Positions 5,298-9,107 of a stretch of 9,107 nt of DNA are shown here, one piece after another. Position numbers and translations under genes: made by a program. The DNA is taken from positions 1-9,107 of the forward strand of contig DATFQE010000002.1 of the NCBI GenBank assembly GCA_035264445.1, given 5' to 3'. A model generated the notes under the pieces. The model was not told the DNA's origin. It made no database searches and was given only the letters and a program-made list of their open reading frames with translations. Origin of the DNA: DATFQE01 sp035264445. Lineage in GTDB: Bacteria > Actinomycetota > Thermoleophilia > Gaiellales > Gaiellaceae. Every line of letters begins with the position of its first letter. The stretch's first letter is position 1.

Positions 5298-6104
5298 TCA
5301 TCGGCTCAGGAATCGCTCGATCGCCTCCTTCGCCTCGTCGTTCAGCATCGACAGCGCCAGCCAGTCGCGCGCGTGCCCGACGGTCTCGTGCCAGGAGACG
5401 TCGCGCCACCAGTTGAGCTGCTGCTTCGCGTACCGCGTCGTCTCCGGGAGCTTGGCCGCGAGCTTCTCGACCACCTCGTCGACTCTCGCGTCGAGCTCGC
5501 CGGCGGAAACGGCCCAGTTCACGAGCCCCCAGTCCACCGCCTTGGCGGCGGGTATCTCCTCGCACATCAGGATGATCTCGCGAGCGCGCCGCTCGCCGAC
5601 CATGATCGGCAGCCACTGCGTCGCGCCGCCGGCCGGAACGGACCCGTGCTCGAGCCCGACGTGGCGGATGAAAGCGTCGTCGACCATCACGGCGAGGTCG
5701 CACGCCATCTGGAGCTCGTTCCCGCCGCCGACCGCGATTCCGTTGACGCGCGCGAGCGTTGGCTTCCCGATCTCACGCAGCCGGTCGTGCATGTCCTTGA
5801 AGGCGCCGAACCACTTCCAGTACTCCTTCGAGTTGCCGACGAGGTCGACGCCCCACGCCTTGAGGTCGGCGCCGACGCAGAACGCCCGGCCGGTGCCGGT
5901 GACCACGACGACCCGGATCTCGTCGTCCCAGGACGCGTCCTCGCACGCGCGCGCGAGCTCGCGCAGCATCTGGAAGTCGAACGCGTTGAGGACGTCCGGG
6001 CGGTTGAGCCGGATCGTCGCCCGCGGCGGCGCCTTCTCGTAGACGATCCGCTCGAAGCCGAGTGCGGCCGGCGCCAGCGGACGTGGCTGCGAGGGCTCGG
6101 GCAC
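5298..6104 (-). CDS. Crotonase-family protein lacking the second catalytic Glu
   Basis: The 268-residue protein is a crotonase-fold, CoA-ester-acting enzyme. N-terminal segments ATIRLNRPDVLNAF (29-42) and AFCVGADLKAW (74-84) give the first half of the oxyanion hole. GGGNELQMACD (126-136) keeps the first catalytic glutamate, E130. The second is replaced by Gly150, in a loop reading VGLEHGSVPAGGATQW, which recalls the VGP-x-x-GS loop of MenB and BadI, enzymes that make or break C-C bonds, rather than hydratases. The C-terminal region is Trp-rich (NWWRDVSWHETVGHARDW), unlike its two neighbours. So it is probably an isomerase, hydrolase or C-C lyase, not a simple hydratase; the substrate is unknown. 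The start is GTG 6104, whose G is shared with the TAG of the upstream gene (TAGTG), implying coupled translation. Confidence 0.82.
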   Translation of the reverse strand: MPEPSQPRPLAPAALGFERIVYEKAPPRATIRLNRPDVLNAFDFQMLRELARACEDASWDDEIRVVVVTGTGRAFCVGADLKAWGVDLVGNSKEYWKWFGAFKDMHDRLREIGKPTLARVNGIAVGGGNELQMACDLAVMVDDAFIRHVGLEHGSVPAGGATQWLPIMVGERRAREIILMCEEIPAAKAVDWGLVNWAVSAGELDARVDEVVEKLAAKLPETTRYAKQQLNWWRDVSWHETVGHARDWLALSMLNDEAKEAIERFLSR

Positions 6105-6382
6105 TACGCCACGTCGGCGAAGTGGACATGGACGGGGACGCCCATGGCCATCGCGTCCTTGCCCGTCTCCGTGAACTCCGGCGTGCGCGCGGCCTCCTTG
6201 AAGGCGTCGCGGTCGGCGAACTCCCATTCCGCGTAGTACTTGAACCTCGGCTCGCCCATCGGCGCGCCGAACACCTTGCCGTGGCGGAACGTGCCGCCCG
6301 GGACCTTCCGGCAGAGCTCTGCATGCTGCTCGTACCGCGCGGGATCCGGCTCGGCCTCGTAGACGACGAACACGCGAACCAT
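6104..6382 (-). CDS. Small EthD-like dimeric alpha/beta-barrel protein
   Basis: The 92-residue protein has the look of an EthD-domain, ferredoxin-like dimeric barrel. It opens with strand VRVFVVYEAEPDP, then RYEQHAEL with a central His, the hairpin around PGGTFRHGKVFG, a strand FKYYAEWEF, the acidic helix DRDAFKEAARTPEF and a last strand VPVHVHFADV. EthD proteins are small and accompany degradation enzymes, with roles from accessory factor to decarboxylase or cyclase. ATG 6382 has GAGG with a five-base gap upstream. The frame is open further 5' but without family similarity and through the neighbouring opposite gene. It is the first gene of a two-gene unit with the crotonase that follows at 6104, sharing one base with it, so it likely acts on the same pathway. 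The function is not known. Confidence 0.75.
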   Translation of the reverse strand: MVRVFVVYEAEPDPARYEQHAELCRKVPGGTFRHGKVFGAPMGEPRFKYYAEWEFADRDAFKEAARTPEFTETGKDAMAMGVPVHVHFADVA

Positions 6383-6416
6383 TCGCACCTCTCTCTCGGG
6401 GACGGCGCGGAGCGTA

Positions 6417-6422
6417 TAGCTT
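6417..6422 (+). promoter_or_regulatory. Possible -10 element for the YdcZ-like gene
   Basis: TAGCTT fits TANNNT and ends six bases before GTG 6429; the overlapping TATAGC is also promoter-like. It lies in a 46-base divergent gap between the EthD-like gene (minus strand) and the YdcZ-like gene. No Shine-Dalgarno sequence is seen before GTG 6429, which suits a leaderless transcript. No clear -35 is visible. Confidence 0.4.
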
Positions 6423-6428
6423 GGCCCC

Positions 6429-6878
6429 GTGTCGAGCGGCACGGGCCTGGCGGTGGCGGTGACCCTGACGGCCGGGCTCGCGGGCGGCGTCCAGGCCGCC
6501 GTGATGGGCGAGCTCGGAGAGCGGGTCGGCATCGTCGCCGCGCTGGCGTTCGCGACGCTGGTGTCGATGCTCCTCGCCGTCGCGATCCTGACCGTCTGGG
6601 AGCGCAGCTTCGCCGGCATCCGGGCCGCGCTCGACCAGCCGGTGTGGCTGTGGGTGGGCGGCGTGATGGGCCTCTACATCGTCCTCGCGATCACGATCGC
6701 TAGCCCGAGGATCGGCGTCGCCGCGACGATCGGGTTCGTGATCGCCGGCAACCTCGTGATGGCGGCCGCGATCGACCGGTGGGGGCTGCTCGGGCAGGAC
6801 GAGATCGCGTTCACGTGGCATCGCGTGCTCGGGCTCGCGCTTCTGGCGGCGGGCTCTGCGCTCACGCTCCGGACGTGA
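6429..6878 (+). CDS. YdcZ-type DMT-family membrane protein
   Basis: The 149-residue protein has about five hydrophobic segments, near residues 5-25, 34-55, 72-92, 95-115 and 130-147. The tail is short and there is little soluble sequence. Length and layout fit the YdcZ (DUF606) branch of the drug/metabolite transporter superfamily, half-size membrane proteins that often act as dimers. Support includes the pattern VWLWVGGVMGLYIV and the segment GVAATIGFVIAGNL, with Gly-rich small-residue helices. The transported substrate is unknown. Start GTG 6429 gives an N-terminus directly entering the first helix. The stop TGA overlaps the start GTG of the Nudix gene by four bases (GTGA), so the two are translationally coupled. 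Confidence 0.8.
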   Translation: MSSGTGLAVAVTLTAGLAGGVQAAVMGELGERVGIVAALAFATLVSMLLAVAILTVWERSFAGIRAALDQPVWLWVGGVMGLYIVLAITIASPRIGVAATIGFVIAGNLVMAAAIDRWGLLGQDEIAFTWHRVLGLALLAAGSALTLRT

Positions 6879-7348
6879 TCGTTCGACGCGCGGCACGCGC
6901 GATCGTCCTCGACCCACGGGATCGGATCCTGCTCGTCCTCTTCCGCAGCCCCGAGACCGGCGAGGAGTGGTGGGCCACGCCGGGCGGCGGCCTCGAGGCC
7001 GACGAGCCGCCGGAAGTGGGTCTGCGTCGCGAGCTGGCCGAGGAGACCGGGCTGGAGGATGGCGAGTTTGGCCGCGTCGTCTGGGAGCGACGCCACTCGT
7101 TCCGCTGGGCAGGCGAGACGATCGACCAGAGTGAGACCTACGTCGTCGTCCGCGTGGCCGACTTCGAGCCGAAGCCGCAGTTCACGCCGGAGGAACTGCT
7201 GCGTGAAGGCGTCCATGACGTGCGCTGGTGGACGTTGGACGAGCTCGCTGCGTCCGACGCTAACTTCGCCCCCACGCGTATCGTCGGGTTCCTACGACAA
7301 CTGCTCGAACAGGGCCCACCGTCGGCGCCTATCGACGTCGGCGTCTGA
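6875..7348 (+). CDS. Nudix hydrolase
   Basis: The 157-residue protein carries a complete Nudix box, G-x5-E-x7-REUxEExGU, from G38 to L60 (GGLEADE then REL-A-EE-T-GL), with the metal-binding glutamates E53, E56 and E57 in place. These enzymes hydrolyse nucleoside diphosphates linked to other groups, using divalent metal, but the substrate is not set by the box. Before it stands the strand pair AARAIVLDPRDRILLVLF and WWATPGGG; after it the domain continues through VRWWTLDEL to a C-terminal helix. GTG 6875 is chosen because the frame upstream lies in the YdcZ-like gene, and GTGA overlaps that gene's stop. The protein is of single-domain length. A housecleaning or (d)NTP role is possible. Confidence 0.9.
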   Translation: MIVRRAARAIVLDPRDRILLVLFRSPETGEEWWATPGGGLEADEPPEVGLRRELAEETGLEDGEFGRVVWERRHSFRWAGETIDQSETYVVVRVADFEPKPQFTPEELLREGVHDVRWWTLDELAASDANFAPTRIVGFLRQLLEQGPPSAPIDVGV

Positions 7349-7368
7349 CGCCCTCGGAAGGAGGAGAA

Positions 7369-7737
7369 ATGGCAGGCAAGGTCGTACACGTCGAGCTTCC
7401 CGCGCAGGACTCAGGTCAGGCGAAGGAGTTCTACGGCGCGCTGTTCGGCTGGCAGTTCCAGAGCTTCGGCGAGCAGGACTACCACATGGTCCAGTTCGAC
7501 GAGAGCTCGGGCGGCGCAATCACCGGCGGCGACACGAGCCACAACCCGGTGGTCTACTTCGATACCGACGACATCGACGCGTCGATCTCGAAGGTCAAGG
7601 AGCTCGGCGGCTCGGCCGAAGAGAAGATGCCCGTGCCAGGGATGGGCTGGTTCGTCGCGTGCAAGGACAACCAGGGCACTGCGTTCAGCCTCTGGCAGAG
7701 CGACGAGTCGGCGCCGATGCCGGAAGGGATGGGCTAA
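7369..7737 (+). CDS. VOC-superfamily (glyoxalase/bleomycin-resistance-like) protein
   Basis: The 122-residue protein starts MAGKVVHVELPAQDSGQAKEFYGALFGW, the classic opening of a vicinal-oxygen-chelate domain, with His7 as a possible metal ligand and the helix QAKEFYGALFGW. It continues with YHMVQFDESSGGAI, the second half VVYFDTDDIDASISKVKELGG, and ends with GMGWFVACKDNQGTAFSLWQ. One complete two-module VOC domain is present. Similar small proteins are often annotated as glyoxalases without proof of activity. The start ATG 7369 has a strong AAGGAGG at 7358-7364 with a four-base gap, the best ribosome site in the window. The gene is 20 bases after the Nudix stop and may be cotranscribed with it. 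Its stop codon overlaps that of the convergent GST-like gene. Confidence 0.87.
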   Translation: MAGKVVHVELPAQDSGQAKEFYGALFGWQFQSFGEQDYHMVQFDESSGGAITGGDTSHNPVVYFDTDDIDASISKVKELGGSAEEKMPVPGMGWFVACKDNQGTAFSLWQSDESAPMPEGMG

Positions 7738-8345
7738 GAGCGCGGCCGGGCGTTCGAGCGGTGGATCCACCGCTCGAGACGCGGGTACCGGCCGTCGAGG
7801 CGCTGGTGCTCGACCAGGATCCGGTGGAAGAGCTCGTCGTCCCCCGGGTCGTACAGCACGGCGTATTTGAGGAACGGAAACGCGATGCAGTCGGCGACGC
7901 CGAAGTCGCCGAACAGATAGTCGCGTCCGTCCAGTAACGACTCGAAGCGGCCGAGCGCTGCGGCGATCTCCGCGCCGAGGCGCTCGGTCGTCTCGCGGTC
8001 GGACTCGAGCTTGGACAGCTCGGCCTCGAGCTCGCTCGGCGGCCGTTTCCAGACACGGTTGAACCAGTCGACGAAGATCTCCACCTCGGCTCGGCGGGCC
8101 GGCTCGCGCGGGTAGAGCGGCGGCTCTCGCTGCAACCGCTCGAGCTCCTCGATGATGGCGGTCGAATCTGCGATCACGCGGCCGTCGAGCTCGAGCACCG
8201 GCACGAGCGGCTGCCCGCTCAGGCGTTCGACATCCGAGCGGTCGGACGGGTCGATGTCGACCCAGTCGGCCGTGAGGCGCTTGTGTCCGAGTGCCAGCGC
8301 GACCCGCTCGACGTTGGTCGAGAACGGGATCCTCCAGAGCCTCAA
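7734..8345 (-). CDS. Glutathione S-transferase-like protein
   Basis: The 203-residue protein has the thioredoxin-like N-domain and helical C-domain of a GST. The N-domain starts LRLWRIPFSTNVERVALAL, with a Ser/Thr-rich active-site loop near residues 8-10. The segment LVPVLELDG has the cis-Pro, followed by ADSTAIIEEL, whose acidic-Ser pair would bind the gamma-glutamyl part of glutathione. The C-domain includes GDFGVADCIAFPFL, the N-capping Asp motif of this fold. Since most Actinobacteria use mycothiol, the true thiol is uncertain. The TTG 8345 start is chosen because the preceding gene's stop overlaps it (TTGA), making a coupled pair; the protein aligns from this point, and there is no obvious Shine-Dalgarno sequence. 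An upstream extension in this frame is a shadow of the previous gene. Confidence 0.82.
   Translation of the reverse strand: MRLWRIPFSTNVERVALALGHKRLTADWVDIDPSDRSDVERLSGQPLVPVLELDGRVIADSTAIIEELERLQREPPLYPREPARRAEVEIFVDWFNRVWKRPPSELEAELSKLESDRETTERLGAEIAAALGRFESLLDGRDYLFGDFGVADCIAFPFLKYAVLYDPGDDELFHRILVEHQRLDGRYPRLERWIHRSNARPRS
7750..7782. terminator. Large palindrome at the convergent VOC / GST junction
   Basis: A perfect 24-base palindrome runs from 7754 to 7777 with centre GGATCC. It extends by four more pairs (7750-7753 with 7779-7782) around one bulged base. It lies inside the last codons of the GST-like gene and just 12 bases after the VOC stop. As an RNA hairpin it could end the VOC transcript, and the symmetry makes it work on both strands. 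No T tract is present. Confidence 0.4.
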
Positions 8346-9107
8346 AGGCCGGCCAGCTCGTCGGGCTTCACCGGGACGCGGGTGAGCTCGCGGCCGGTCG
8401 CGTCGCGGAGCGCCGAGAGCACGGCTGCCGTGGAAACGACGGTCGGCGGCTCTCCGACGCCCTTGACGCCGTAAGGCGAGTCCGGCTCGGGATCCTCGAC
8501 CAGCACGGACTCGACCGGCGGCATGTCGAGCGCCGTCGGGATCAGGTAGTCGGTGAAGCTCGCGTTCGTGATCAGGCCGCCCCGGGTCTGGATCTCCTCC
8601 ATCAGCGCGAGGCCGATGCCCTGCGCTGTGCCGCCCTCGATCTGGCCCTCGACCGCCTTCGGGTTGACGGCGCGGCCGACGTCCTGAGCCGTTCCGATCC
8701 ACACGATTCGCGTCAGCCCGAGGTCGACGTCCACCTCGGCCACCACGCGCATCGCCGCGCAGGCGAAAGCGACGTGCGAGCGCTCGCCGGTCGTCTGACC
8801 GGTCTCCGGGTCGAGCGGGTACGTGCGCGGATGCCGGTACTCGCGCTCGACGTCGACCTCGGCGCCGCCCTTCGCGTTGCGTTCCTCGATTGCGGCGCGG
8901 CACGCCGTTTGGACGGCGCCGGCAGCCATCCACGTCATCCGGGATGCGGACGCCGAGCCGGCGGAGCCGACGGTCGCGGTCGTGTGCGAGGCAAGGACGA
9001 CGTCGTCAGTCCCGAGCTCCTCACGGGCCACCTGGAGAAGGACGTTGGTCACGCCCTGGCCCACCTCGGCGGCGGCGCAGTGGATCTCGGCGCTGCCGTC
9101 GGCGCGC
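8342..9107 (-). CDS. Xanthine dehydrogenase/aldehyde oxidase-type molybdopterin-binding subunit, 5'-truncated
   Basis: The C-terminal 254 residues of a molybdenum-hydroxylase large subunit are visible; full proteins are about 750 residues, so the start lies beyond the window. The open frame reaches the window edge and reads ADGSAEIHCAAAEVGQGVTNVLLQVA, the conserved DGS...E-x-GQG-T segment of the Mo-binding domain. Downstream are GTAQDVGRAVNPKAVEGQIEGG and GIGLALMEEIQ, then SPYGVKGVGEPPTVV, where the Glu of GxGEPP is the base-catalytic glutamate of the family. The group hydroxylates heterocycles or aldehydes at the molybdenum centre (xanthine, aldehydes, CO and others), and the actual substrate cannot be told. 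The first GTG inside (9064) is not the start. It ends in a four-base overlap with the GST-like gene (TTGA). Confidence 0.9.
   Translation of the reverse strand, partial: RADGSAEIHCAAAEVGQGVTNVLLQVAREELGTDDVVLASHTTATVGSAGSASASRMTWMAAGAVQTACRAAIEERNAKGGAEVDVEREYRHPRTYPLDPETGQTTGERSHVAFACAAMRVVAEVDVDLGLTRIVWIGTAQDVGRAVNPKAVEGQIEGGTAQGIGLALMEEIQTRGGLITNASFTDYLIPTALDMPPVESVLVEDPEPDSPYGVKGVGEPPTVVSTAAVLSALRDATGRELTRVPVKPDELAGL

Noticed and set aside
5298..6917. A 539-codon minus-strand open frame joining the crotonase gene to a long basic N-terminal extension
   Set aside because: The region beyond 6104 overlaps the EthD-like and YdcZ-like genes, is Arg/Pro-rich shadow sequence, and family similarity starts near codon GTG 6104.
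7734..8933. A 399-codon minus-strand open frame apparently fusing an Arg-rich domain to the GST-like protein
   Set aside because: The extension is an out-of-frame shadow of the molybdopterin-binding gene; the GST homology begins at TTG 8345.
1..9107. CRISPR arrays, tRNA or rRNA genes, insertion sequences, attachment sites
   Set aside because: No spaced direct repeats, cloverleaf-like segments, transposase motifs or terminal inverted repeats were recognised by eye.

Overview
The window is very GC-rich and gene-dense. No stretch without a gene exceeds about 95 bases. Most start codons are GTG: of the 14 starts I can place, 10 are GTG, 3 ATG and 1 TTG. Together with a small lipoprotein of a type common in high-GC Actinobacteria, this suggests an actinobacterium, possibly of the Thermoleophilia (Gaiellales/Solirubrobacterales) lineage. 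The lineage is inference only.

Positions 1-2147 (+) hold the distal part of a phenylacetyl-CoA epoxidase operon: paaA (5' end outside the window), paaB, paaC and paaD, with tight or overlapping junctions. This complex turns phenylacetyl-CoA into its 1,2-epoxide. Right behind paaD is a short gene that normal ORF calling breaks in two, because it carries an in-frame TGA at the second position of a CxxC-type redox motif. It reads as a SelW/Rdx-family selenoprotein, C8-P-T-Sec11, 73 residues. A perfect GC-rich stem with a G-containing apical loop begins at the right distance after the TGA to serve as a bacterial SECIS element. This is the most interesting item in the window.

Positions 2191-3525 (+) hold a class I SAM-dependent methyltransferase and a small secreted lipoprotein. 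Positions 3529-6382 (-) hold three crotonase-fold genes and a small EthD-like gene. One crotonase looks like PaaG (epoxyphenylacetyl-CoA isomerase). One is a canonical enoyl-CoA hydratase with both catalytic glutamates (PaaF/EchA type). One lacks the second glutamate and has a loop resembling MenB/BadI; it is joined to the EthD-like gene through a TAGTG stop/start overlap. These fit the steps after epoxidation, or CoA-ester catabolism generally. PaaE, PaaH, PaaJ, PaaK and PaaZ are not seen.

Positions 6429-7737 (+) hold a YdcZ-type membrane protein overlapping a Nudix hydrolase by 4 bases, then a VOC/glyoxalase-fold protein. Positions 7734-9107 (-) hold a glutathione S-transferase-like gene and, upstream of it, the C-terminal third of a molybdopterin-binding xanthine dehydrogenase/aldehyde oxidase-type subunit running off the window.

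Several genes appear to have a TANNNT hexamer 6-8 bases before the GTG start, as expected for leaderless transcripts. Hairpins mark several gene ends. No tRNA, rRNA, CRISPR array or insertion sequence was seen.
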